A stretch of 64,000 bases of DNA, taken from the NCBI GenBank assembly GCA_000149265.1, contig CH002502.1, positions 404,969 through 468,968 of the forward strand, in the 5' to 3' direction. The DNA comes from Ciona savignyi. Taxonomy: Eukaryota; Chordata; Ascidiacea; Phlebobranchia; Cionidae. The notes under the pieces are model-generated. The model was not told the DNA's origin. It worked only from the letters and a program-made list of their open reading frames with translations, and searched no databases. The position numbers and the translations under genes are program-made. Positions within the stretch are counted from its first letter, which is position 1; each line of letters starts with the position of its first letter. Positions 1 to 11,727 of the stretch are shown piece after piece.

Positions 1-212
1 AACTTTCTTATTGGGTTGTGTGTACCTTTTGCTATTTAGTAGGAAATTGCAAATAACCGATCATATTAGAAGGCTAAAAATTAACAATAAAAAATTAACA
101 CACATTTTAATTTCCCAAACCTCTGGCAATACACACCTATTTATTTTGTTTAAGATGTCTTACAATCAGTTGCTCTTGATTATTTATAAAATCTTTAGTT
201 TCAAATTCACAG

Positions 213-3200
213 ACCATTCCCAAATGTGGACATATACAAGAGATGAAGTGCCATGTTGAACCAAGAAGACTTTGGTGCAAATCGCCATGTAACAAGATAT
301 TTGCATGTGGCCACAAGTGTCCTGACAAGTGTTGTAAATCTTGCCGGGATTGTCTTGTCAAAGTGGAAAAGGTTTGTGTTTAAGTGTAAATGTAAAATGA
401 CAGTTTAAAAGATTTAAATGATTATTGAAAATGATGAATAGAAACTATTGTTCTGTGGTGAAAAAACCTTTTGCATGACACAGACAATGCCAAAATGTGG
501 CCACCAACAAAAGATTAAATGTTACAAAAACCCAATGCTCTTCAAATGCAAAGCAGTATGTGAAAAGCAGCTTAGTTGTGGACATCAATGTAAAGGAATA
601 TGTTCCCAGAAGTGCCCAGATTGCCAAGTGTTGGTTAATAAGGTAATTAATATCATGCTAAACTTTGCTTAAAAACGGTTATACTATTTTCTTTTAAATT
701 GGTATTGTCATAGATTACATGATTTAGGGTAGGCCTATTGCAGTATATGTTATGTTCCATATTTAGATTAGAAGGACTGATTTAATATAACCCATGTATT
801 ATCATTTAGTAACTTTGTTTTATTATATTAGAGACTTGGATGTGGTCACGACCAAAGACTGATGTGTTCGCAAGATGTAAACACTGTGAAATGTCAATCA
901 CGTTGTGAGAAAATGTTGGCATGTGGACATCAGTGTGTGGAGAAGTGTTGGAATGACATCTGCACCACAGACTGCTTAATAAAAGGTAAAGGTTGTTGTT
1001 ATGATTTTTTTAAACACTTTATTAAACACGGATGTTTTTGGCATCTTTCATATATATATATACAGTGGAACCCCGCTTACCTGGCCACCTATGGGACCGT
1101 CATCAAGCGGTCGCGTTAGCGGGGTGGTCGTGTTAGTGAATTTTGATTTGAAGCAAATTGTCGTCATAGGCAGGCAAAACGGCTGCCTTTTTACTAATTT
1201 TTCTCCAAATGCCATAATTATTAGATACTGCAGAATAAATAAAAAATTAACAACTGCTAGTACTGAAGTTTATCTTATAAGATTCAGTTCTGTTTGCCAC
1301 AATTTTCTTTGTGTGTGTGTACGCGCTTATTTAATATTATCGTTTTGATTATAAAATAAATTTAACATTATCATTTTGGTGACAAAGGCAAATTATTTAT
1401 CACGTGTGGTCACTTAAGCGGAGTTAAATTTAAAGTTTTGGACCAAAATATGGCGGTCCTGATCTGGAAACCGGGGTGGTCGCATTATTGAAACATAATA
1501 CAATGCATTACCATAGTTAATTATTTGGGACCGCACTAAAGTGGTCCTGATAATGAGGTGGTCGTGTTATTGAGGTGGTCTCCAAGCGGGGTTCCACTGT
1601 ATATATATATATATATCTATATATCTATATACACTTTTTATTAAATGTTATGGTAAAAAAGTGTATATTTCTGCCATCATGGTCGACACAATGTCAAAAA
1701 ATAATTTAACAATTTGTTATGATACCAAGATGATTAACCTATATGTCTTTGGCATTGACATTATCGTAATCACTAAGGTAGTTTTTAATATTAAATAACA
1801 CACGACAAATGTCAATTTAACTGCGGAAAATATTACAACCAGTCACTTAAAAACTCTCCTTCATCTTGCACAAGGCAGATATTGCGTAACAAAGATAACA
1901 ACTAGGCATTGTTAGGACTTATAGGCTCATTGCCTCATTTATACTATTAGTCCTTAGTGCAGCGGTTCCCAAACTGGGCGCCGCGGCGCCCTGGGGAGCC
2001 GCAAGACTTTGCCAGGGGCGCCGCGAAAGCATGCGGAAGTTGCTGCATTTATTGTTTTTTTCACAAAAAAAAACAGTACATGTGTGTTACAGCGGTAAAA
2101 CGTTAATTGGAGATGCTTGAGCCTGGTGTGCAACCCCATACACTGGCATAGAGCATTCGTTTTACTTGTAAAATCCATTGTTCGGTGTTATCTGCCACTA
2201 TTTGCTCACTAACATGGCATTGTTTTCGAATAATGGTTTGTCAAATAACTGCTTTGCATTAATTGACTGTTCGTCACTTTAGTAGTTTAGTGAATAGTTT
2301 TAAAGAGTTTGAATGGTTATCCAAATACATGCTATATAGTCTGGATATACAATATACAACACATGTAGTTTGAAAATTTTGGCTTTATGAGGGAGCCGCA
2401 AGGTTTAATAAGTTTACAAAAGGCGCCGCCAACAAAAAAGTTTGGGAACCGCTGTCTTAGTGTATGCAAAAGACGTTGTGATTTCACTGTACTAATGGGC
2501 TTTGTGCCTTTGTGTCTTTAGCATCTAATAATAATTTAATATTAAACCAAACTGCAATAGCTTCGGTAGCCCGACGGTGGGCGCGAGGTGATCTGACGAT
2601 TGTCCGAGTGTTAACCCCCTTGGTTTTCCCATTCACGGGGATAAACATGAATATCCTATCCTATCCTAGTAGCACTGGTAAAATAATGGTTTGTGTTAGA
2701 TATACTAGATGTTGGTTATCTCTATAGATTTGTTGAACTGCCTAAATGTGGCCACGTATTCACCCACACTGTACTGGATAAATTGATGGAGGTGGAAGAT
2801 AGCGTAAAATCTTCTGGACAAACAGTTAAACATTGCCCGCAATGTAAGGCCCCTATACTGCAGTGTGTGAGGTATGGCCAGCTGCTCTCACAAACATGGA
2901 GGTTTGGAACTTTATACAAGTTTTAATTATTTCCCAATTTTTTTTTAATATTTCTTTGTACATATAACAGAGACAGAGTGTTTGTTAAACCAATGCAAAA
3001 GCCCAGCCCATTTATGGTCAAGAATCAAAGGGAAAAGTATATCAAGACCGTTGCTACCAATCATGCTTCCAGTGAGTTTATTCAAGCCGCATTTCAATTG
3101 GTTCAAAGGATTTCTGTAAGTACAGTGGACGTTTAGTTTAGTTTATTCATTTTTTGCCCCAGTTTTTAAAATTGGCAAACGAATATAATCACGATACAGG

Positions 3201-4206
3201 AACGGGAAAAGACGGCAAAACGAACAGTCGTTAAAACACGTCATTAAAAAAAGGGATATAATTTAATAAACATAGCGTACGCGGCCGCCAAACCTAGGCG
3301 AAAGAACAATATTAAGCGATCCAAATTTAATTAGGATCAAAACGATATAGAGCCCTGAAGAAGAGTGTGCGGTAAAGCGCGACCAGTACAGTTTATATTT
3401 CTTTTAAACATCAAAGTTGCCGAATCAATTATTTTCTCATTTATTTAACAGGAGAAACGAACGAAACAACAACTAAATTTTAAACTTATGAAACTGAAAT
3501 ACATATACCGACTACTTGAGATACAAACAACAAACATCAAGAAAATGTTCGGTGGAAAAAGCACACAAAGTGACGTGTTGAAACGAACCAAAGGTTGGAT
3601 TGAAATGTTGACTGTCGTTTTTATTTTATGTAGAGAGTATTACACGGCGAAACATGCTTAACAGGCCAAAGTATTTTGATTGATGTGTTACAGTATGTTA
3701 CATGTGGTGGTGGACTAAATGTGTTACTTTTATTTGCACGACGCAATGAAAAACAGTGACGCAATTGTTGTAACCAGTGTAATAGTTACACAACAAGTAC
3801 GGATTAAATCTGAAATCAATAACAGCATATGGAATTTGTTATTAACAGCAAGCAACTTTATCTGGCTTGATTTTCAATTTGGATCACTCGTTATATAGCC
3901 TGAGTTAAATACACTAATCGCAAATACACATTATGCACATGGTTAAGTACCTACCCATAGCCTTTATTTTGGGCTGTAGTTTAAACACACGAGAATTATT
4001 GTTAGTATATTATGTCAGTTTTACAACATATTAGTGCAGTATAATTATATTTGCATATTGTTCTCTAACTCGTTGCTTGAGCAGAGATTGCTGATACTGT
4101 GGATTTCTTGGGAAGACGACTTTTGGCTGAAAAAGATGGTTACACAGCACAAGAAACAAAGGAATTCACCAATGAATTATATCGGATTGATTCCCTGTTA
4201 AAATGA
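213..4206 (+). CDS. ZNFX1-like NFX1-type zinc-finger protein, 3' exons only
   Basis: This is the C-terminal part of a spliced gene whose start lies before the window. Exons read at 213-371, 442-642, 832-985, 2728-2901, 2971-3115, 3452-3593 and 4085-4206 (stop TGA 4204-4206), with GT/AG borders. The first three encode repeated Cys/His modules of the NF-X1 type (IPKCGH, LACGHQC, C-x3-C spacing), which bind zinc. The 2728 exon carries the ELPKCGHVF...CPQCKAPI...RYG block seen at the C-terminus of ZNFX1, an SF1-helicase-family RNA-binding protein of antiviral and small-RNA granules. The last exons are helical and charged. Phases agree from 2728 to the stop. Between 985 and 2728 the phases do not join, so an exon is missing or unseen; two MITEs and a SINE piece occupy that intron. 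The helicase part, if present, is upstream and not visible. Confidence 0.78.
1063..1599. mobile_element. pogo/Tc1-type MITE with TA target duplication
   Basis: The element begins CAGTGGAACCCCGCTT and ends with the inverted form AAGCGGGGTTCCACTG, inside a TATATA run, so the TA duplication is 1061-1062 and 1600-1601. It is 537 bp with no coding capacity. CAGTGGAACC ends and TA duplication are typical of pogo/Tigger-related non-autonomous elements. It lies in a ZNFX1-like intron. Confidence 0.8.
1960..2454. mobile_element. hAT-type MITE
   Basis: 495 bp with terminal inverted repeats CAGCGGTTCCCAAACT / AGTTTGGGAACCGCTG. The 8 bp flanks are CCTTAGTG (1952-1959) and TCTTAGTG (2455-2462), a 7/8 match. 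GC-rich GGCGCCGC blocks lie just inside both ends. It has no transposase and would be moved in trans by a hAT enzyme. Confidence 0.8.
2555..2682 (+). repeat. SINE fragment, 3' half
   Basis: It contains the GCCCGACGGTGGGCGCGAGG block and the TTTTCCCATTCACGGGGATA tail found in the fuller copy at 62065-62335, followed by ATCCTATCCTA repeats. The tRNA-like head is absent. It sits in an intron of the ZNFX1-like gene. Confidence 0.6.
3126..3402 (-). repeat. 3' end of an L2/CR1-like retrotransposon, antisense
   Basis: The reverse complement resembles the 3' untranslated region after the reverse transcriptase at 13857-14135: the GACGTGTT...AACGACTGTCGTTTTGCCG stretch, the TTTCCCGTT run, the AAAGCG element near its start and the AATAAACTAAACTA terminus. 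Only a 3' end is present, as expected for a severely 5'-truncated insertion. It lies in the ZNFX1-like intron 3116-3451. Confidence 0.7.
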
Positions 4207-4849
4207 TGTCCCAACAAAAATGTATAATAATGTTGCAATGCAAATTATCGAGCTGATATTGTCGATCCAGATTGTATATAGGCTATACCGACCGACTGTA
4301 TACCGACTCAATTTCGACTTCCTTTAACTAGGATTTTCAGTTCCATATAAACCTCGCCTTGTATTGTATCCTCTATGCTATGTATTTATGGATTCCTTTT
4401 AAAAGGGGAAAAGAAACACATTTAGCGGGTTTCGAATTTCCTCACGAATTGTTGAATAACATGATCTCGTATATATAACCAACTTTGGGTTCAAAGCGCA
4501 AGGGTATTACCCGTGGTTGTCATCAACCAAATCGATTGTTTTCCAGACATTTGTTATATCGAACTTCGCGCTTAAAATGGAAGTTCCAGTTTAGATCGGA
4601 TTTGATCGAAAGTTAATTGTTTAACCCAAATACAAAAATGTATAAAATGACCCTAAAAATCTAACAAAAAAATCTGAATCTTATATGTGCAAACATATTG
4701 TTTGTTTTTTTGGCGAAAATAACACTTTACAAACCAAAAATGCATATGCCACATTAGACAATAAACATGTCACACTGGCGACTCATTATTTTTCGCTGCC
4801 CATAGTCTGGTGTTTTATTTGTCTCTGCGACGGTCTATGGTCAGGAATG
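4207..4849. other. intergenic, no gene seen
   Basis: This follows the ZNFX1-like stop codon and should include its 3' untranslated region. The reading frames are short and without recognisable composition. I see no repeat shared with the rest of the window. Confidence 0.5.
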
Positions 4850-5093
4850 GATAGGATAAAAAAAATATTCATGTTTATCTCCGTTATTGTAAAAACGCAA
4901 GGCGTTAACACACGGGCAATCTTCAGAACACCTCACGCCCATTGCAAAAAAGTATTTTAGTGTAATCGAGACAATTCTTTATTACCTTTCAGATTCAGAC
5001 AATAGCGCTTAGTGTATTGAACACAATAAGCGAGCGACTAGTTACTTACCTGCAACCCGATTAGTCTGTTGGGTTAGTGCATCGTCTATCAGC
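4850..5093 (-). repeat. SINE copy, antisense
   Basis: It resembles the antisense copy at 36735-37020: a GGATA tail, ATTCATGTTTATCTCC, AACACACGGGCAATC, CACCTC.CGCCCA, and at the far end ATTAGTCTGTTGGGTTAGTGC, the tRNA-like head. The middle has diverged. Confidence 0.6.
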
Positions 5094-5345
5094 CTGTGGG
5101 AATCCCACACGTATTTATAATTGTATTGCTGTGTATTTTAACTTTTAGTTCCATGCCATGTGTCCTTATTTTGTGCATGGGAAGTTGCGTTTAGTTGGCT
5201 GTTTTTGGTGGCTAAGTTGATGAATTGTTTCCCGCGAGTTTTGTTTAACGCCTTCCAAGCCTCATGTACAAACATGTGTTTCCTCCTATGAGTTTTATAT
5301 AAACTGTGTATAATTCCATAATATTGAGGGAGGTGTCGGTTGGTC
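5094..5345 (+). repeat. interspersed repeat X, partial
   Basis: It starts CTGTGGGAATCCCACACGT and runs through GTGCATGGGAAGTTGCG, TTTCCCGCGAGTTTTG and a TATAAAC motif. Clear relatives are at 57393-57790 and 60327-60662. This copy lacks their last third (the CTAAGCTATG...CTGTGTAC block). Confidence 0.65.
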
Positions 5346-5513
5346 GCTTTTGGTCTGACTCTCTTAAGCTGGATGCACACATACGCGCGATTAGGGAACG
5401 GTAACGGGACGCGACCTTCCGACACGCGACTGCACGGCTCCGTTTCCGCGCACGGTAATCGCTCGACGGCGTGTGCAATGCACACATGCACTTTGGTAAT
5501 GCTACACCCTATA
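5346..5513. other. GC-rich spacer beside the transposon
   Basis: A more GC-rich stretch than its surroundings, with several CGCG motifs. It is not the missing upstream part of the reverse transcriptase found on the other side of the transposon, so the two flanks do not join into one gene. Confidence 0.4.
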
Positions 5514-5822
5514 GTCCGAAAGCTCAGCACGAATTTTAGAACGTCATCGAGAACAAAAGGTTTCATACGCGAATTTGGTTAATTATGTTATGAACGTTCA
5601 ATTTCTGTTTGTCAGCTGGTTCGGACCGGGGGCGTATAAGCGCTACGTTACCCCATTTTAGCCCCAAAGGGGTCAATCAGTAACGTCAAAAGTACAAGAA
5701 TGAAATTTATTTAAAAAGAAAGCCATAAACATACTATAAATAAAACAAGTGAAACTGACAAAAATTTCCGGGGCAAAGACCCGGTCAGCTGGTCCTAATT
5801 GTGCGACCCAAAAGGGCGATTG

Positions 5823-5832
5823 ATGACGTCAT
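5823..5832. promoter_or_regulatory. CRE-type palindrome in left TIR (first)
   Basis: ATGACGTCAT, a perfect CREB/ATF-type site, followed by AACGAACAAGGAT. It recurs in the second subrepeat and, inverted, in the right TIR. Function is inferred from the motif alone. Confidence 0.4.
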
Positions 5833-5963
5833 AACGAACAAGGATGAAACCTATTGGAAATCGAAGATACAGCAAAGTACATATCTAAAATGAGTTAGCT
5901 GACTTAATTTTCAGGGGCAAAGTCCTCGTCAGACCCCAATTACTGCGCTGCCCCTTTTTTAAC

Positions 5964-5973
5964 ATGACGTCAT
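5964..5973. promoter_or_regulatory. CRE-type palindrome in left TIR (second)
   Basis: A second ATGACGTCAT with the same AACGAACAAGGAT downstream context, about 140 bp from the first and about 330 bp before the first putative exon of the transposon gene. Confidence 0.4.
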
Positions 5974-6303
5974 AACGAACAAGGATCTATTGGAAATTGA
6001 AGATATAGCAAAGTACATATCCACAATGATTTAGCCGACTTAATTTTAGGCGAAGTTGCGTTTAGGACGTCAATTGTACAATAACCCCTTGCTACCCATA
6101 CATCTTATTGCTTCTATTATTATGACAGAACTTTGCACTTGCATATAAGCTCAAACTTTTATTATTACGTTCATTATTAGGTCATAGAAGTTCAGGAATT
6201 GTAAAAAAGGCAACAATGCCGTGTGTTGTTGTTTGCTATATATCGCTAGGATTAGTTTACGTACGGTTTGTATTTTTAAAACAGCAACAATGTAACGACA
6301 GTT

Positions 6304-9300
6304 ATGGCAGAAGAAGTCGAAGGTATGGGTTTGGAAGTATTACATTACTATTGCAATGAAAGCAGTGTAAGTGTTTAACATGTTGATTTTAATTTAAGAC
6401 GTAAACTCACTTGGGGATGATTCTGGCTTACTATCTGACAAAAACCAAGAGGAAGTAGCGGAGAACCATCAAGGTACACGCTTTTCTTTACATACGTTTA
6501 ATTTCATGTATGTACGTATATATGACTATGTGTTACACGATACCTACATGTGCATGTATTAGATACATAAAGTATGTTTGAAGTAATATTTTATTATTTT
6601 TTAAAGATTAGTGCTGTGTCCTCCACGTTGGTGCTGGCTGTCGAAGTGGTCACATAACTCTGTTTCATGTTGAAACTTTAAAAAAATGTCAATTGATATT
6701 AAAAGTTAGAAAGCATACTGCGTTGAAATACGGAAATTTTGATCTTCCTGAATCTGTCGATAATCACTCTGGTTTTCACCTTGACTGCTACAAAAAATTC
6801 ACAGCCTTATCGGCCAAACAAAGAAAATTCCTTAAAGAAATAAATGATTGTCCTACAACTTCCAGCAACGTTATTTCCAATGAAATCTCGGAATCCAGTA
6901 GAACAGCACCAGCGAATAGGTTAATGCGATCAACACAAACAGCAAGCACTTCGTCATCGCGGACGGGAATATTCAAAAAGGTATGTTTGTTTTGCTCCAA
7001 GGAAAGTAAAAAACAAAGTGGAAACAAAATTCCCTTGACGGCATGCCAAACGACAAACTTTCAGGAGAATGTGAAAAGATACGCTGAAATTTTAGGTGAC
7101 ACCGTAATGCTCTTGAAAATCAAGGATGTAGATTTCGTCGCAAAAGAAGTTCATTACCATGGCATTTGCAGAATACAATATCAGAAACGAGCTGAAGCTG
7201 CAGGAATGCATCATTCGACTGACCAAGTGTGTAAATCATTGTGGCATTGCTCTAGGGATGTGCATGCTCGCGCATTTGACATAATATGTTTATGGATACA
7301 TGATACTGTAGTACTTAATGGAGAGGTGCACGCTTTGAAAGATGTCAATGAATATTACAAGTCATTAACAGTCGAAATAGGTGGACAACAATTTGACGAA
7401 ACGACAATGAATTCCCAGCATTTGAGAGATAAATTAATTAAACACTTCGGAGATCAAATTCGAATATGCATTGGACAAAATAAGCATGGCCATCTATTAT
7501 TTAACAGCACGATGGATATAGAAACGGCAGTGAGGTCTTCACATAACCATCAAAAAGAATTAGCAGTTAAAATGAGGGATGTTGCATTTAGCCTTCGTTC
7601 AGCCATATTAAATGCTGAAACAAAAGAACTTCCAAAGGATCTTAAAGTGTTACATGTAGATAAGGGGGAGATCGCGGTCCCTGATATTATTTCAATCTTT
7701 TTTTGGTTTCCTTATTAATGGTCCAGATGTACGTGTTGGGAACAGTGAGAGCAAAAAACGAAGAATCGACTCTGTTTCCCAAGATGTTGTTTTCTCTGTT
7801 GTAGGTGGACGATATAAACCATCAAAGCATTTGAAATTGGGGCTTGCAATGAAAAGTATCACAGGAAGCAGAAAGGTAATCGAGATCTTAAACAGATTGG
7901 GGCACTGTGTTAGTTACCACACCGTTGAAGAAATTGAAACCGAACTTACGTTTGCGTCTTGTGATACCAATCGTGTTACGCCGTATGGAATTTCACTATC
8001 TCCAAATGTGCCTATCGAATTAGCATTCGACAATTACGACCGATTCGTAGAAACATTAACTGGAAAAGACACTCTTCATGATACCGTGGGGATTGCATAT
8101 CAAGAAAAAAATACAGAAGAAAATGTACTAGAGCCTGATAGTGATATACCTTCAGATGATTCAGAACGGCAGGCAAGTAATTCTCGTCGACGTACTTTTG
8201 TACCGAGTGGTCTTGATATAGAACCATACAGAAAAATTCCTAGAATGTCGTCATCGGAATTTTTACCAACAGATGACCCAAGGAGACATTTTGTACCAGA
8301 AAGCTATGCACGAGCTAAACATTTGGATATTCTGTGGATGATATCTGCTTGGTTCTCCATTGAACACACACCAATGTGGGTTGGATGGAACGCCAACCTG
8401 GAAGGACCTTCAACGTCAACTCATAAAGTATTTTATGTACCTCAGATTAACCAGTCTCCAACCTCATCATCGGTTGTAGCTGAAACGCTTCGAATTGCAC
8501 AGCGTGTTGCAAGTGAATGCGGAAAGAATGAGATTTCCGTCACGTACGATCTCGCAATAGCAATGAAAGCTATGCAAATTCAAGCAGAAGAAACTCCTAC
8601 CTTTGACAACGTTTTTGTTCAGCTTGGAGGATTTCACATCGAAATGGCATATTTTAAAGTGATGGGTAAATTCATAAATGAGTCTGGGGGACCTCACATT
8701 TTGGAAGAAAGTGGATGTTTAGCTACTGGCTCAATGAATGCGTTCATTTTGGGTAAGCATTACAATTGATGTAAACGAATTCACCAGTTACTATCTCTTG
8801 CCATGGAAATCACACACTTTAAAGCCTTTCTTAATGCAACTACAAGTTCCTTGTCTAATACTGTGTTGACAGAACTTAAAGGCATTCAATCGTATGATGC
8901 AGTTGATAATCTTGCACTGGAGCTACGAGATCTTGTGGAAAAGTACGAGAATTTCCGGAAGGAAACTGAACAAGGAAATCACGGAGCTACTGCTCAATAC
9001 TGGTTGTCATACGTAAACATGGTTCACCTTTATCACGAATTTTTACGAAGCATACGCACTGGCGACTTTCAGCTTTATGTGTATTGCTTGCCAAAGCTAG
9101 CTTCTTTCTTCTTCGCTTTTGGTCATGTTAATTACGCTCGTTGGCTTACACGATTTTACGACAACCTGCTAAAAATTAAGGAAACCCATCCAGAATTGGG
9201 ATCAGAGTTTGAAGATGGAAACTTTTCATTGAGACGTACACACAAGAGGATTTGCAAGGGTACCTATCAATTTAACTCTGGAGCAAACCATTAATGCAGA

Positions 9301-11727
9301 TGCCTCAAGCCAACGATCTGGTGTAACAGCATTTACGAATTTTTATCTCAGCACGACAAAGGTGGGCAAGGAGTCATTACATTCGTACAAACATTTTGTC
9401 AATTCTGTTCGATGAACTCGGCCTTCATCGTATAGAAGATGTTAGCCAAGATTTGAAGCCACATCAAGTACGCAAAAACTCCGAACGGTTGCAAAATATC
9501 CTCAACAAGATAAATGATTCGCTTAACCCGTTTTCGCAAGTTATTACCAATGAAACTTTATATAACATTGGTTCTGGAAAAGCTGCCTCTGTTGATACAA
9601 CTAAATTTCTGCTGCGTGCTCGTGAGATTGGCGAAAAAGCACGAGATACCTTCATTGAGAAATGTGTCGAAAATCCTAAATGCTTTAAAGGAAGAATCCC
9701 CAAAGTTAAAGTATCTACATTTGCGTCAGAAGGCATTAAAACAAAAAGAAAACGCAGCAACGGTCAAATATATGAAGTGAAAATGGAACGTGATTTGTTT
9801 GGAAGAATCCTTTGCATAGCCCTGGACAACAAAATGGATATGGGTGAAGTGTTAGCGTACCCCCTGACGCCATTGCCTCTTTCGTTGTGCCACATTGATG
9901 GGATTATGCACAAAACACAAAAATCCACGCTACTGAAAGAACTGGAAAGACGAATCACAAGCGACGCCCCATCAAAGATTGATTGTTTGGTAGTTGACGG
10001 AATGTTTTATCTTCATTTGGTGCATGATCTTCCCACAACATTTGGAAGAATTGCCTACTATCTAATGTGCAAGTTGTGTCAAAATGATTGCAGCACTATT
10101 CATTTGGTTTTTGATAGAACGATGTCACCATCAATCAAGGATTGTGAAAGAAATAGTGGAGAGGGAACTTTAGACAGATCGATGGCATTTCGAATAACCG
10201 GTCCCGCTCAAAAACGGCCTTCAGATTACTTGAAGGCGCTGAGGAATGACAATTTCAAGGAATCTCTTACAGAATTTCTTGTCGATTATTGGCAAGACGA
10301 CTCCATCTCCAACGTTCTAAAAGACAAGTTGCTGTACTTAACCTGTAGAGAAAAATGCTACTCGTATCACAACAGCAATGGTAAAGTGATAAGGATGGAA
10401 GAACCAACACTTCAAAGTTCGCACGAGGAAGCAGATTCGCGGATGATATTTTATCTAACTCAACTTTCTGTCCCAAGCAATGTGGTCGTACGAACAGCTG
10501 ATACTGATGTATAAGTGATTCTTCTTGGAAATATGCATAATTTTTCTCCAAATTTAAAAATATGGATGGAGGTCGGGTTGCAGTCAAATAACACTCTGCG
10601 CAGGGTCGGTTTTAGGCCGATTTGACCGATTAGATCAAATTGGGCCCCGCACTTTTAAGGGGCCCCGCGCTAGCGGGGGTCTCACTGTATTACGAGGTTT
10701 AAAATACTACTGATACTGAAACGTAAAATAAAAAGTGAAATAATATTCTTTCTCATAATATCAATTTGTTATGCATCGTAACTAAGTCAAATTTATATTT
10801 CTGTGTCTGCCTGTTACGTCATAATGAATATGGTTGCTAAACAATAAATAGATATGTCTGGAAGTAAAACAATATATCGTAAATAAGCATCCACATTACC
10901 TTTAATTTGTTTTATAGCAAGTATTAAAAGTCTATTTTTGTAGTTTGGATGTACTGGTATGTATTTTATGATATATAAACACCCATAAATTTTGCTATGA
11001 GGAGTAGGGGCCCCGCCATCACATTTCTAATTGGGCCCCGCGGTTCTTAGCACCGGGCCTGACTCTGCGATATATAAATGCTTCGAAACTGCACGTTAAG
11101 CTTGGTTTACAGTTATGTAAATCTCTCCCTGGATTTCATGCATTCACAGGATGTGATTACACAGCTTCCTTCAGCAGAAAGGGGGAAATTCGACCGTTTA
11201 AACTTCTTGAAGATGACGACATGGTCCAAAATGCATTTGCAAGTTTAGGGGAAACGGAAGATGTTGAATCCGTAGCGATCCAAAACCTTGAAAAGTTCGT
11301 TTGTAGAATGTATGGGATGAAGAACAACACTTCGGTAAATGATGCACGTTTACATGCGTTTCTGAAAGCATATACTCCTCAAAATACTGGTAAACCTATG
11401 AATGACATTAAAGGAATCACTGCCGGCACACTGCCACCGTGTGCTGCCTCTCTGCATTAGAAAATACTGCGAACAAATTACGTATCCAGTATTTGGTTAA
11501 ATGCCCATTCCTGTAACCCCCCGTCTTTGCTACCAGAAAATTGTGGCTGGACTTTGGTAGATGAGCAGTATTCTTTGTGCTGGTATCATGGCGACTGTGT
11601 TCCTCCTTCATGTGATACCATGATAAACGAGCACATCAGCGACAACATCGACACAGATGACACTACACTAAGGGAATATGATAATACTAACGAACACCAT
11701 TCATTGAGTGATTACGATTCTGACTAA
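6304..11727 (+). pseudogene. transposon protein with FEN1/XPG-like (PIN-fold) nuclease domain, broken
   Basis: Possible first exons are 6304-6322 (MAEEVE) and 6399-6471, in phase with each other; the main body runs from about 6620. An N-terminal Cys/His-rich part (CLFCSK, HLDCYKK) precedes a long central region with GKHYN and INADA motifs, then the nuclease. I match its acidic residues to FEN1 blocks: VDG (Asp codon 9996), VFDR (Asp 10113), HEEAD (10425-10436), TADTD (10500 and 10506) and TGCDY (Asp 11155). The basic tract after GCDY mirrors the GIGPK region. The C-terminus has GWTLVD...W and ends in Asp/Ser-rich residues. Breaks: a 7-T run at 7698-7704 shifting frame, TGA at 8767, shifts near 9255 and 9360, TAA at 10512, a MITE at 10601 and further damage near 11400-11520. 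The family is widespread in invertebrates; the nuclease assignment is my inference from motif order. Confidence 0.7.
10601..11061. mobile_element. hAT MITE nested in the nuclease gene
   Basis: 461 bp, starting CAGGGTCGGTTTTAGG and ending CCGGGCCTG (inverted CAGGCCCGG), with GGGCCCC-rich subterminal blocks. The 8 bp duplication ACTCTGCG is perfect at 10593-10600 and 11062-11069. Skipping the insert and one repeat joins the host reading frame without a shift, which supports the boundaries. Confidence 0.92.

Larger units (their letters stand above)
5514..5978 (+). repeat. left terminal inverted repeat
   Basis: It matches the reverse complement of 12125-12590 with scattered differences. It contains CCCCAAAGGGGTCAATCAGT, GGGGCAAAGACCCGGTCAGC, and the segment ATGACGTCATAACGAACAAG...GCAAAGTACATATC. 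The last segment is repeated at 5964-6025, so the inner part of the arm is itself a short direct repeat. Confidence 0.85.

Noticed and set aside
1040-1062. TATA box or microsatellite of functional note
   Set aside because: The TA run is the target of the pogo-type MITE and continues on its other side.
5138-5566. 142-codon minus-strand frame
   Set aside because: It crosses repeat X, a spacer and the TIR, three unrelated sequences, and has no family features.
11040-11070. Mutation of the GCDY region by the hAT MITE
   Set aside because: The MITE lies about 85 bp before the GCDY codons and leaves them untouched; the frame continues after it.
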